A stretch of DNA of 64,000 bases from Pantanalinema sp. GBBB05 (GTDB lineage Bacteria > Cyanobacteriota > Cyanobacteriia > Leptolyngbyales > Leptolyngbyaceae), in contig VRZD01000009.1 in the NCBI GenBank assembly GCA_016743235.1, positions 62,001 through 126,000 of the forward strand, read 5' to 3'. Positions 1 to 10,000 of the stretch are shown one piece after another. Position numbers and translations under genes: made by a program. Below the pieces are notes generated by a model that searched no databases, had not been told where the DNA came from, and worked only from the letters and a program-made list of their open reading frames with translations. Position 1 is the stretch's first letter, and each line of letters opens with the position of its first letter.

Positions 1-1906
1 CGGCCAGTGCTGTTTTTTTGATGTATCCCTTGGTGGTTAACATCACCAGATACTCGTCCTGAGTAAACTCGCTCACTGGGACGATCGAGGTGATCTTTTC
101 GTCGTGGGGAATCGGCAGCAGTTGGACGATCGGGGTACCCCGAGCGGTGCGTGAACTGGTAGGAATCTGATACGCCTTGAGGCAGTAGACGACCCCCCGA
201 TTACTAAAGAACAGCACACTATCATGGTCGCAACAGGTGAGGAAATGTTCGACCGCATCATCCTCCTTCATCCGCGCCCCAGCTTTCCCTTTGGTTGCCC
301 GACTTTGGGCTTCAAAGGTATTCACCGGCATCCGCTTGATGTAGCCCTGTTCCGTTAATAGAATCAGCGCTCGCTCATTCGCAATCAGATCCACATCGCC
401 CAGTTCATCTTCCGACTGCTCGATCATGGTGCGGCGTGGCGTGGCATGAGCCGCTTTCAGGTTCGTCGCTTCTTCCTCAATGATGGTGAGAATCCGTTCC
501 CGTCGCGCCAGAATATCTTGCAAATCAGCAATCTGCGTCTGCAAATCTTGGTGCTCTTGATGAATCTTTTCCGCTTCTAAGGCGGTTAATCGGCGTAGTT
601 GCATTTGCAGAATGGCGTCTGCCTGAATGTCCGATAGCCCATAGGTTTCGATTAACTCCAGTCGGGCTGTAGGAGCATCAGCCGCATGCCGGATCAGGTG
701 AATAATGGCATCTAGATTTGCCAGGGCAATCAACAACCCTTGTAGCAGGTGATCGCGCTCCTCGGCTTTCCGCAGTTGGTAACGGGTACGGCGAGTAATC
801 GACTCGACCCGGAATTCCAAGAAGACATTGAGGAATTGCTTCAGCGTCAACAACTGAGGTTCACTGTTGACCAGAGCCAGCATGTTAGCTCCGAAGTTGG
901 CTTGCAAAGGCGTTTGCTTATACAGGTTGTTCAGCACCACGCGGGGATAGGCATCGCGCTTCAGTTCGATTACGATCCGCATCCCGTCGCGATCGCTCTC
1001 ATCCCGAATATCCGAGATGCCTTCCAAGCGTTTTTCATTCACCATTTCGGCAATCTTTTCAATCAACGCTGCCTTATTGGTTTGGTAGGGCAGTTCAGTG
1101 ACGACGATCGCATCTCGATCGGGGCGACCGCGATGCTCGATCGTTTCGATCGTGGCTACACCGCGCATGATGATCGAACCCCGTCCAGTAGTATAGGCAT
1201 CCCGAATGCCACTACTGCCTAAAATCTGCGCTCCGGTGGGGAAGTCGGGACCAGGAATCAGCTTCATCAATTCCAGATCGGTGATCTCAGGGTTATGAAT
1301 CAGCGCCACTAAGCCATCGATCAATTCCCCTAAATTGTGCGGCGGAATATTGGTTGCCATCCCGACCGCGATCCCCGAAGAGCCATTCAGTAAGAGCTGA
1401 GGCACCCGAGCGGGGAGGACGACTGGCTCCTGTTGCGACCCATCAAAGTTGTCAATGAAATCGACCGTTTCCGATTCAATATCTCGCAGCATGGAATCGG
1501 TGGTCAACGCCCGCAAGCGACATTCCGTATATCGCATCGCTGCCGGGGGATCGTTGTCTACTGAGCCAAAGTTGCCATGCCCGTCAATTAGCGGCGATCG
1601 CATCGAGAAATCCTGCGCCATCCGCACCAGGGCATCGTAAACGGCAGTGTCTCCGTGCGGATGGTATTTACCTAACACTTCCCCCACCACCCGGGCGCAT
1701 TTCCGAAATGGGCGATCGGGAGTCAAGCCCAGTTCATGCATGGCATACAGGATCCGACGGTGAACCGGCTTCAGACCATCTCTAGCATCTGGCAGCGCCC
1801 GACCCACAATTACGCTCATGGCGTATTCCAGGTATGACCGCTGCATCTCGTTCCGCAAATCCGTAGGAATGATCCGATCCTGGGGCGGCTCCTGGGAAAA
1901 TGTCAT
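1..1906 (-). CDS. gyrA: DNA gyrase subunit A, N-terminal ~635 residues (C-terminus outside window)
   Basis: This is the breakage-reunion subunit of the type II topoisomerase that introduces negative supercoils. Reading the minus strand from the ATG at 1906 gives [20 protein letters not shown] and then a textbook GyrA. The quinolone-resistance segment [10 protein letters not shown] has Thr at the E. coli Ser83 position and Asp at the Asp87 position. The catalytic tyrosine is Y126 in AAMRYTECR. The tower and coiled-coil regions follow, and the first beta-pinwheel repeats begin before the window edge. The frame has no stop within the window, so it is truncated by the edge rather than broken. ParC is the alternative, but the RYTECRL motif and the overall reading favour GyrA. 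Confidence 0.95.
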   Translation of the reverse strand, partial: MTFSQEPPQDRIIPTDLRNEMQRSYLEYAMSVIVGRALPDARDGLKPVHRRILYAMHELGLTPDRPFRKCARVVGEVLGKYHPHGDTAVYDALVRMAQDFSMRSPLIDGHGNFGSVDNDPPAAMRYTECRLRALTTDSMLRDIESETVDFIDNFDGSQQEPVVLPARVPQLLLNGSSGIAVGMATNIPPHNLGELIDGLVALIHNPEITDLELMKLIPGPDFPTGAQILGSSGIRDAYTTGRGSIIMRGVATIETIEHRGRPDRDAIVVTELPYQTNKAALIEKIAEMVNEKRLEGISDIRDESDRDGMRIVIELKRDAYPRVVLNNLYKQTPLQANFGANMLALVNSEPQLLTLKQFLNVFLEFRVESITRRTRYQLRKAEERDHLLQGLLIALANLDAIIHLIRHAADAPTARLELIETYGLSDIQADAILQMQLRRLTALEAEKIHQEHQDLQTQIADLQDILARRERILTIIEEEATNLKAAHATPRRTMIEQSEDELGDVDLIANERALILLTEQGYIKRMPVNTFEAQSRATKGKAGARMKEDDAVEHFLTCCDHDSVLFFSNRGVVYCLKAYQIPTSSRTARGTPIVQLLPIPHDEKITSIVPVSEFTQDEYLVMLTTKGYIKKTALA

Positions 1907-2261
1907 ATTGGGAAAAACTCCGAAAACACGAGTGTACGGAAGCTAGACAGCCAACTTAAATCCATCCGGCTATCTAACCCCCTCATCCGTCGCCAAAACG
2001 GTGTTCAATTACCGATAAATTGTATCATAAATCGCCAATTTAGGACGGCAAACTAGCCAGACAAGCAAGCCCTGAAACTCCCTTGGAGAAAGTTTTTCGG
2101 CTACTATAGACAATTCACCTAAAACATTAAACATGAGACTCGGATTGAGACTGACCAAGAACGCCAAAATAGAGCGTTTGTACTGCTCGATCGTCCCTGG
2201 AATTTTCTGGAATCTCAGGTAAGAATGACAGGGTTGCAACTACTGGATTCTCCAGCAATTT
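1907..2261. other. Intergenic region between divergent gyrA and the phosphatase gene
   Basis: This 355-base gap should hold the two divergent promoters. A 76-codon minus-strand frame (2009-2239) lies in it, but it has no recognisable domain or Shine-Dalgarno sequence and is not called. I see no convincing hairpin. The string CTAACCCCCTCATCC at 1973-1987 shares CCCCCTCATCC with the palindrome at 19253-19268. Confidence 0.4.
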
Positions 2262-2900
2262 ATGAGCCTACAACTCTATTTTCTCCGCCACGCGGAAACG
2301 ATTTTTAGTCAAACTGGTGGCTATTGTGGCGAACTAGACGTGGAACTGACCCCCAATGGGGTCGAAATGGCAAAGGCGTTTGCGGCAGCCTACCGAGATC
2401 TGCCTTGGGCAGCAATTTACGTTAGTCCCATGAAGCGGACGATCGCCACAGCCAAACCCTTATGCGACGAGATCGGCATGGAGATGCAATTGCGGGATGG
2501 CTTAAAAGAAATCCGCTATGGCGCCTGGGAAGGCAAATCGGCGGAGGAGGTCAGACAGCAGTTTGGTGAAGATTATGTGCAATGGTTAACGGAACCAGCT
2601 TGGAATCCGCCCACGGGTGGGGAAACGGCGGTGCAAATTGCCAGTCGAGCCTCGTTAGTCGTCACCGAAATTCAACAAAATTATCCGTCTGGGAATGTGT
2701 TAGTTGTTTCCCATAAAGCCACGATCCGGATTGTTCTGTGTAGCTTATTGGGGATTGATATTGGGCGTTACCGCGATCGCATTGATATGCCAGCCGCCTC
2801 GATTAGTGTGGTCAAATTTGATCTGCATGGTCCCTTGTTGCAATGTTTGGGCGATCGCTCGCATTTGCCCGATGAACTGCGGCTGTTGCCAGGGACCTAG
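2262..2900 (+). CDS. Histidine phosphatase family protein (phosphoglycerate mutase-like)
   Basis: This 212-residue single-domain enzyme belongs to the branch-1 histidine phosphatase superfamily. The phosphohistidine loop is LRHAET (R9, H10) near the N-terminus, and the second catalytic histidine is about H151 in VVSHKATIR. The GGETAVQIASR segment before it matches cofactor-independent phosphatases of the GpmB/CobC type. The substrate cannot be read from the sequence. Some family members are alpha-ribazole phosphatases and cobN lies 22 kb away, but that is weak context. The ATG at 2262 is the only start that keeps the RHG motif at the usual distance from the N-terminus. The next gene follows after 82 bases on the same strand. 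Confidence 0.85.
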   Translation: MSLQLYFLRHAETIFSQTGGYCGELDVELTPNGVEMAKAFAAAYRDLPWAAIYVSPMKRTIATAKPLCDEIGMEMQLRDGLKEIRYGAWEGKSAEEVRQQFGEDYVQWLTEPAWNPPTGGETAVQIASRASLVVTEIQQNYPSGNVLVVSHKATIRIVLCSLLGIDIGRYRDRIDMPAASISVVKFDLHGPLLQCLGDRSHLPDELRLLPGT

Positions 2901-2982
2901 ACCATTGCAAACTAGTTTTTACCTGCCGTTAACGTCCTGTGCCCTATACTCATCTCGATCTATCGATTAGGAATCTGAAACA

Positions 2983-3357
2983 ATGCTACAACCCGCCGAA
3001 GTCGTGGCGATTTTTCAAAGTTCACCAGAAATTCAAACCTTCGCCGCTGGTGAGGTCATTTTTACCCAGGGAGAACCAGGGGAGGATATGTATGGCATTT
3101 TAGAGGGCGAAATTGAGCAATATATCAATGGTCAGTTAATCGAAACATTGAAAACAGGAGATATTTTTGGTGTGGGAGCGCTGATTCAACCCGATCGCTT
3201 ACGGGTAACGAAGGCGATCGCCAAAACGAACTGTAAACTTGCATCCATGAATCAACGCCACTTTCTGTTTGCGATCCAAGAAACTCCGACTTTTGCCCTG
3301 GAAGTGTTACGCAGTTACTACGATCGTCTGCGCGCCTTAAAAGTTTTTTCTGATTAA
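2983..3357 (+). CDS. Stand-alone cyclic nucleotide-binding domain protein
   Basis: This 124-residue protein consists almost entirely of one cNMP-binding (CRP-like) beta-barrel. It shows the typical EVIFTQGEPGEDMYGILEGEIE start, a GDIFGVGALI turn where the phosphate-binding cassette should be, and a C-helix (LEVLRSYYDRLRAL). The canonical GE...R-A phosphate-binding signature is not clearly present, so nucleotide binding is uncertain. There is no helix-turn-helix or catalytic domain, so it probably acts as a small sensor or regulatory partner. Upstream is the histidine phosphatase and downstream, after 133 bases, is ackA. Confidence 0.8.
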   Translation: MLQPAEVVAIFQSSPEIQTFAAGEVIFTQGEPGEDMYGILEGEIEQYINGQLIETLKTGDIFGVGALIQPDRLRVTKAIAKTNCKLASMNQRHFLFAIQETPTFALEVLRSYYDRLRALKVFSD

Positions 3358-3490
3358 TTAAAAATATCAGGTGATCACTGCTCCACAGCTGAAATCCCTG
3401 GAAAGTAATAGAGTGCCTTAGTTTCAGGTGTGGTCAATCTTCTAATCTGACAGCACACTCCTAAACGACCTTTCACAAGGTGAGTTTCCC

Positions 3491-4717
3491 ATGAAAATTC
3501 TGGTGTTAAATGCTGGTTCCAGCAGTCAAAAAGCGTGCCTGTACGAGTTACCAGGCGGGATCTTACCTGAGTATCCACTAGAACCATTATGGGAAGGATT
3601 TCTAGACTTTACCCACCAGGCAAATATTGCTGAAGCTAAAGTTAAAACCCATACCGGAGTGAACCAGACCCTAGAAATTCCGATTACTTCCAGAAAAGCG
3701 GTGACGGAAACTCTATTACAAACCCTATGGCAAGGAGAAGCTCAGGTCATCGATCAGCCGACTGCGATCCAGGCGATCGGGCATCGAGTTGTGCATGGGG
3801 GGGAACAATATCGCGACAGTATTTGCATTACTCCGGAAGTGAAAGCCGAAATCGATCGCTTATCTTGTTTTGCCCCAGTGCACAATCCTGCCAATTTAGA
3901 GGGAATTGAGATTACAGAAGCTGTCTTTGGGCAGGCCATTCCGCAAGTTGCTGTCTTTGACACCGCATTTCATGCCACGTTGCCAGCCGCCGCTTATACC
4001 TATCCCGGTCAGTATGACTGGTTAGAGCAAGGAATCCGGCGATATGGATTTCATGGGACCAGCCACCGCTACTGTGCCGAACGGGCAGCCGCACTGTTAA
4101 ATCGAGATCTGACTTCCCTCAAATTAATCACCTGCCATTTAGGCAATGGAGCTTCTTTAGCCGCCGTGCAGCAGGGGATCAGTATTGAGACGACAATGGG
4201 CTTTACCCCCCTGGAAGGTCTGATGATGGGAAGTCGCAGTGGCTCAGTCGATCCGGGAATTCTATTGCATCTATTACGTACCAACCAACATACTCCAGAA
4301 TCGCTAGATACCTTGCTGAACAAGGCTGCCGGGATGAAAGGGATCTCGGGTATCACAAATGATTTACGTGAGATTATTGCGGCTGCCGAACAGGGTCACG
4401 ATCGCGCTCAGCTCGCTTTAGATATGTATATCCATCGATTGCGCTATTACATGGGAGCCATGTTGGCTGTGTTGGGTGGGTTAGACGCGATCGTGTTTAC
4501 CGCTGGAGTAGGCGAAAATTCTGCCCTGATTCGCGCGGCTGCCTGTGAAGCTTTTGGCTTTCTGGGACTGAAGATTGATCCCGAAAAAAATACCCATCAC
4601 GAGGTTGATCAGGACATTTCCACGCCTGACTCTCAAATTCGAGTTTTGGTGATTCGGACTCAGGAAGACTGGGCGATCGCGAAAGAATGCTGGCGACTGA
4701 CCCACGATCGACTATAG
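3491..4717 (+). CDS. ackA: Acetate kinase
   Basis: Acetate kinase interconverts acetyl phosphate plus ADP with acetate plus ATP in the Pta-AckA overflow pathway. The 408-residue length is normal for the ASKHA family. The N-terminal phosphate loop MKILVLNAGSSSQK, the HRVVHGG and FDTAFHATLP segments, the RRYGFHGTSHRYC block, THLGNGAS-like CHLGNGAS and the adenosine-binding FTAGVGENS motif are all present. The ATG at 3491 follows an AAGGTGAG ribosome binding site. The gene is convergent with the C39-like peptidase gene: the two stop codons share the palindrome CTATAG at 4712-4717. Confidence 0.97.
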   Translation: MKILVLNAGSSSQKACLYELPGGILPEYPLEPLWEGFLDFTHQANIAEAKVKTHTGVNQTLEIPITSRKAVTETLLQTLWQGEAQVIDQPTAIQAIGHRVVHGGEQYRDSICITPEVKAEIDRLSCFAPVHNPANLEGIEITEAVFGQAIPQVAVFDTAFHATLPAAAYTYPGQYDWLEQGIRRYGFHGTSHRYCAERAAALLNRDLTSLKLITCHLGNGASLAAVQQGISIETTMGFTPLEGLMMGSRSGSVDPGILLHLLRTNQHTPESLDTLLNKAAGMKGISGITNDLREIIAAAEQGHDRAQLALDMYIHRLRYYMGAMLAVLGGLDAIVFTAGVGENSALIRAAACEAFGFLGLKIDPEKNTHHEVDQDISTPDSQIRVLVIRTQEDWAIAKECWRLTHDRL

Positions 4718-5551
4718 CCCGGTGGGCAATCCTGTAGGCTGACCTTTCACACTAGTCACAATTCTGCCCCAGCCTGACTCACTGTTACCTTGATCCAGGA
4801 ACAACTGTTGGAAGACTGCATAGCTGTAGGGATCGTAAGCTCCATACGCCCCAATTTCGTAGTCGTCACTAGCGCCATAGCGAACCCCATAGGGATCATG
4901 AACTAACCAATTGCGTTTGATTGGATCATGTCCAACTAAAACACAGATATGCCCACTACTGCGATAGCGAAACCCTACAACAACTGGAATACCTTTACTT
5001 AAGGACAGTAACAGGTCATTAGCAGATAGGGTATAGCTAAAATACGATTCAATCCCTAATTCTTTTAGAGCCTTTGTATGGGCAGTATGGTTAACAGTAT
5101 CCCCATACTTATACGCTAACCGCATGTATACTGACTCTGGCTCCGGATAGCCCTGATCCTTGGCATACTTGGATAAAGCTCCCTTTAACAAGTAATCTGC
5201 CAGCATCGTATTACTAGTGAGATTGCACTGCCGCTGTCCAGATCCATACAGGGAGGGGTCGTTGTCAACCTGAGTGCGATAAGGCACTGGTAATTTCAAG
5301 ACTGGCTGGGTTTCTTCAATTCTGATATGCGGATCATAGGCATAAACCAACTGAAGCTTAGTTTGACCATCCTTGGCTAATACAGGAGATGCCAGCACTA
5401 GATAAACATGTTGGTTGCGATCGGGAGCAATCTTCGTAACATAAAAATCTTTCCCTTTCGGAACAAAAATTTTTTCGGAGTCAGCCAAATCCTGGGAACT
5501 GAGCAAACGCTTTTTCAGAAACGTATCCCATTCCGCCACTGCTTTTGGCAT
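4712..5551 (-). CDS. C39-like papain-fold peptidase domain protein
   Basis: This protein has 279 residues from the ATG at 5551 (MPKAVAEWDTF), which is preceded by a strong AAGGAG at suitable spacing. A GTG start 15 codons further upstream has no such site. The C-terminal half is a peptidase C39-like fold. The candidate catalytic Cys lies in the segment RQCNLTSNTMLADYLL after VPYRTQVDNDPS, the His is in SGHICVLVGHD, and the Asp or Asn partner is in WLVHDPYG. No signal peptide is visible. The N-terminal ~100 residues (FVPKGKDFYVTKI, then a beta-rich part) are not recognised. It could be a bacteriocin-type or self-processing peptidase, or an amidase of the same fold. No transporter or substrate gene is adjacent. 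Confidence 0.75.
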   Translation of the reverse strand: MPKAVAEWDTFLKKRLLSSQDLADSEKIFVPKGKDFYVTKIAPDRNQHVYLVLASPVLAKDGQTKLQLVYAYDPHIRIEETQPVLKLPVPYRTQVDNDPSLYGSGQRQCNLTSNTMLADYLLKGALSKYAKDQGYPEPESVYMRLAYKYGDTVNHTAHTKALKELGIESYFSYTLSANDLLLSLSKGIPVVVGFRYRSSGHICVLVGHDPIKRNWLVHDPYGVRYGASDDYEIGAYGAYDPYSYAVFQQLFLDQGNSESGWGRIVTSVKGQPTGLPTGL

Positions 5552-5750
5552 GACACACTCCTTATTGCTGTATTTTTTCTCATTCCAGTATTGCACCTAG
5601 CGACAAATAAATCGCTGGGCAACTAAATGGATTTTTCAGAGAATTTTGCAGAACAACTTAGGCCGAAATCAAACTTCAGTATAGGCATGTATCTTCTAAG
5701 TCAGGAAGTTTTCAGCTCGTTTGGGATTACACCTTGGCACTCCCTAGCAA

Positions 5751-5945
5751 TTAGCAATGGCGCTGGGGTGGATTGATCGGTGAATTAAACGGAATATTCA
5801 GGACGCGTAACAACTTTTTAGTAGGAATTTTGACAATATCGATCGCATGATACCGCGACGAAATATTAATCCCCGCCGCTGACTTCATTTGGTACAGCAG
5901 AAATACACATAAGGTGATCGCAGTAACTTGCTTTAAACGTTTCAT
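5751..5945 (-). CDS. Small putative secreted or membrane-anchored protein (64 aa)
   Basis: This is a short unrecognised reading frame. It begins MKRLKQVTAITLCVFLLYQMKSAAG, which has the basic, hydrophobic and small-residue pattern of a signal peptide or membrane anchor. About 40 polar residues follow, ending in PINPPQRHC. A GGGAG ribosome binding site sits about four bases upstream of the ATG at 5945. There is no domain, and the neighbours (a C39-like peptidase on the same strand, a hydrolase on the other) do not define a role. The ribosome binding site and leader sequence are the only support for it being real. Confidence 0.45.
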   Translation of the reverse strand: MKRLKQVTAITLCVFLLYQMKSAAGINISSRYHAIDIVKIPTKKLLRVLNIPFNSPINPPQRHC

Positions 5946-6063
5946 AATCTCCCTTCAACTGATCAGTAATCACTAAGCTTTGAATTACTAATGATTAACT
6001 ACTCACTCCTTAGCGAATTTTTCGGTAGGCTCAATGAAGATTCGGTGAATGAGGTAGGATGCA

Positions 6064-6981
6064 ATGTTGGTTTGGTTCATGCATGGCGCATCAGTACGGC
6101 GGGTAGAATATGCCGATACCCTGCGATCGCGGTTAATTGAGGGCTTTTCCGAGCGAGGTTTGCCAACACCGGAGTTCTACTCTAGCTTCTGGGGTGATGC
6201 CATGGGTAGTACCAACCAAGTCTGGGACTGGGTGCAGCAAGACCTGGAAACGTTCAAGTGGGATCATCCTCAAACTGACATTGATGATATCTTCCACTAT
6301 CGCCAACGTCGAGAGCAGCTGATCTCGGGGTTCTTTAACGATATCTTTAACTACTTAAATAATCAGCAAGGACGAGAAGTACGCCGCTTAATTGCCTTGC
6401 AATTGCTTAGTTGGCTGGCAGAAGTGCCGCTGGAAGAGGATTTGCATATTGTGTCGCATTCCCTCGGTAGTGTGATTCTGTGGGAAATGTTGTTCTCCCA
6501 AACTCTACCGGACAATGATCCCGCGTTTTATCTGCGGAATGTGATTAAGGGGTTAAGTCCGGCTGGGCAGGGGCGGAAGGTGAAACTCCGCAGTGTCACG
6601 ACAATGGGCTGTCCCCAATTGTTTTTTAATCGGGCGTTGAACATTGAACCGCAGGCGTTAAAGCAGTTTGCCGATCGCTACACGGGTGCTCCGCTGCGCT
6701 GGATCAATATCATTCGCGCCTCTGATGTGTTTGCCTATCCCATGCGAGCCAGTCTGGAACCGGAAGACTCGAAATTATTTTTTCAAGACTATTACCTGGG
6801 CGAACGGAATTTTCTCAAAAAGAGCATCGGCGATGTGGCAATGGCATTAGGGCTGGTTGCAGAACATACCGGCTATTGGGGCAGTTACCGAGCCAGCCAA
6901 CTGGTTCTCGCTAACTTGTTAGGAGATGAAATTACCTTAGCGAATCGTAGTACCAATCTAGAATTCGGAGAATTTGATTAA
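6064..6981 (+). CDS. Alpha/beta-hydrolase-like protein of unknown function
   Basis: This 305-residue protein starts MLVWFMHGASVRR, the oxyanion-type HGA segment of an alpha/beta hydrolase. A nucleophile elbow follows at VSHSLGSVI (S-H-S-L-G, a G-to-S variant of G-x-S-x-G). The catalytic Asp may be in RASDVFAYP and the His in AEHTGYW. There is no signal peptide or transmembrane segment, so it is predicted to be cytoplasmic. The substrate is unknown; esterase or lipase-like activity is an inference from the fold only. An AGGA-type ribosome binding site precedes the ATG. Confidence 0.7.
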   Translation: MLVWFMHGASVRRVEYADTLRSRLIEGFSERGLPTPEFYSSFWGDAMGSTNQVWDWVQQDLETFKWDHPQTDIDDIFHYRQRREQLISGFFNDIFNYLNNQQGREVRRLIALQLLSWLAEVPLEEDLHIVSHSLGSVILWEMLFSQTLPDNDPAFYLRNVIKGLSPAGQGRKVKLRSVTTMGCPQLFFNRALNIEPQALKQFADRYTGAPLRWINIIRASDVFAYPMRASLEPEDSKLFFQDYYLGERNFLKKSIGDVAMALGLVAEHTGYWGSYRASQLVLANLLGDEITLANRSTNLEFGEFD

Positions 6982-7071
6982 CGACGATCGTGCCGCTGCT
7001 GTCACCACGGTCGTCAGGGCAGTCTATTGATAGGATAGCGGCATCCTTTTAAGTGCAACCCTCTGACCGAT

Positions 7072-10000
7072 ATGCAACAGAACGTACAACGGTATTGGTC
7101 ATTACTCGTTGCTATCGCTGGGTCGATCGCTAGCACAGGGTGTTTCAGCGTCAATGTAGCCGCCCAAATTGAGCCAGATGACACATTAGGAGCAGAGCGA
7201 TCGCGGGTTCGGACAGACGGCGACCTAGATATCATTGATCGGGGAGCTACTCGGGGGACAACGTTATTCCACAGTTTTCGAGCGTTCAATGTTGGGGCAG
7301 GTAGAAGTGTCTACTTCCTCAGTCCCAGTAATGACATTCGGACGATTCTGGCGCGGGTCACCGGGAATCAGCGATCAGAAATTTTCGGCACATTGGGCAC
7401 TTATCAAGTTTTGAATGGCAATATCACTGCTGCCAATGCCAATCTGTTTCTGATCAATCCAAATGGCATCATCTTCGGTGCCAACGCTCGATTAGATGTG
7501 GATCGATCGTTTGTGGCGACGACTGCCAACAGCATTCTATTTCCAGATGGCAATGAGTTTAGTGCCACTGACCCCCAAGCTCCACCCTTATTGACAATGC
7601 AAGTGCCGATCGGGTTGCAGTATGGTAGTCGCCCCGCCGGGGATATTGTCAGTCAGGGGGTACTGGCAGTTAACTCCGGACAAAGCTTGGTTTTAGCCGG
7701 GGGCAATCTTCAGCTTGACCAAAGTGTTCTAGGACTTCGAGGTGCCCAGAGCGGTCGGATTGAACTGGGGGCAGTGGCTGGTAGCGGCACTGTGGGATTG
7801 ACAACAAACGGTAACTTGTTGAGCTTAACGTTTCCCGAAGATTTAGTTCGAGGAAACGTGGCGATCGCGAATCAGTCAATCATCAACGTAGTGGCTAGCA
7901 ATGGCGGCAGCTTAACCATCCATGCCCGCAATTTAGATATTGCAGGGGGGAGTCGCTTGTTGGCTGGAATTCTACCAGGATCAGGAACTGTAGAGAATCA
8001 GGCAGGCGATCTGACTCTGGATGTCACCCAGGCTACGACAGTGCGGGAATTTAGCCTAATTGGTAACAGCGTTTTTCCTGAGGCGACAGGCAATGGTGGG
8101 GATGTCAGGATCAACACCGGGACTCTGGCGCTCACCGATGGTAGTCAAATCCTGGTCACTGTTGTCGGCACAGGGAATGCAGGAAATGCAGTGATTCAAG
8201 CCCGCGATCGTGTCACCCTATCCGGGACAACAACGGATGGTCAATTTTCCAGTGGCATTTTTACGCGTGTAGCGGCAAGTGGTCGGGGCAATAGTGGAGA
8301 CATTCGGATAACAACAGGGACGTTGCATCTCAGCGATCAAGCCACCCTGACTACAGATACCTTGGGGCTGGGGAATGCCGGAAACGTCATGATTCAGGCT
8401 CGCGATCAGGTGACGATCACGGGCGACAGTCCTAACGGCGTATTTACCACCATTTCTACGAAGGCATCCTCCAGTAGTCCGGGTCGCAGTGGCAAGATTC
8501 AAATCACGACTGAAGACCTGGTGTTAGCCAACGGGGGCTTGTTAAATGCGACAACGTTTGGCAAGGGAAAGGCGGGAGACATCGACATTCAGGCGAACAC
8601 GGTTAGCGTCTCTGGTGACTCTGTAATGACGACAGAAACCCGCAACACGGCAAGCGGGGATGCGGGCGATATTGTAATCAATACAGAACGTCTCAGTGTA
8701 CGAGAGGGCGGTGGGATCTCAGCGGCAACGTATGGCACGGGGCAGGGAGGAGCCATTCGGATTCGGGCAACGGATGATATCGAAGTGGTTGGCAGACGGA
8801 GTTTTGCGGATGGCACGACCCGCCAATCCAGCCTATCGGTTGCCACCCTGGGGCCGGGTCAAGCCGGGGATATCGAGTTGCAAAGTAACGATCGCATCAC
8901 AGTCCAAGATGGCACTATTAGTAGTTCTGTGGAACCAGGAGGCAGTGGGAATGCTGGCACCATTCGCCTACAAACGAATGTGCTCAACGTTCTCGAAGGG
9001 GGTGAAATTAATGCGATCGTCTTTCGGGCACTGAACAATCGTCCTGCCGCGCAGGGCAATGGTGGGAGTATTGCCATTCAAGCCCACGATCGTGTGTTGA
9101 TTGATGGGAGCAGTCCGATCTCTGGCTATTCCAGTGGCATTTTTACGACTACCGAACGGGGGGCGATCGGGCAAGCGGGAGACATTCGCCTTCGCACAAA
9201 CGACTTTCAGGTGAGTCGGGGTGGCATAGTATCAGCGACCACCTCTAATGCTAGTTCGGCAGGCAATATCACCATTGATGCCGCTACGTTTACAGCCAGT
9301 CAAGGTGGGCAAGTTGTGACTCATACCCGTAGTAGTGGCAATGCTGGCACCATCCGCTTAAATGTCTCCGATACGATCGTCCTGACGGGCAGCGATCCGA
9401 ATTTGGCTGATCGCCTCGATCGGGCGCAAACCTATCTCCAGCGCCAAGAGCCAACTGGCTTAGTGGCGGATGTGATTTTGAATCAGGGAGCTGCCAGCGG
9501 GTTATTTGCCAACACAACGGCTCACTCAACTGGACGAGGGGGCAGTATTGCGGTGACTGACCCCACACGGGTAGAGATTCTGGATGGAGCAGGTATGTTC
9601 GTGAATAGTCAGGGCACGGCTCCCGGTGGCACCATTCAACTGTCCGCTGGTCGGCTAACATTAGATCGACAAGCCCAGATATCGGCGGAAACGGCTAGTA
9701 ATCAAGGTGGCAATATTGTTCTACAATTGCACGATTTATTGCTGCTCCGTCGAGGTAGTTTAATTTCAGCTACAGCAGGCACGGTTCAAGCGGGGGGAGA
9801 TGGTGGCAACATCACGATCGCGGCTCCATTTATCATTGGCATTCTGAGAGAAAATAGTGATATTATTGCCAATGCTTTTACCGGGAAAGGCGGAAATATT
9901 ACCATTACCACCAATGGCATCTTTGGGCTTCGGTTACAGCCCCAACTGACCACCAACAGCGACATTACAGCCAGTTCGCAATTTGGCATCAGTGGCAGTG

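Noticed and set aside
749..1222. 157-codon plus-strand frame inside gyrA
   Set aside because: It is antisense to well-conserved GyrA sequence and has no plausible start site or domain.
2009..2239. 76-codon minus-strand frame between gyrA and the phosphatase
   Set aside because: No ribosome binding site, domain or leader; it lies in what should be the divergent promoter region.
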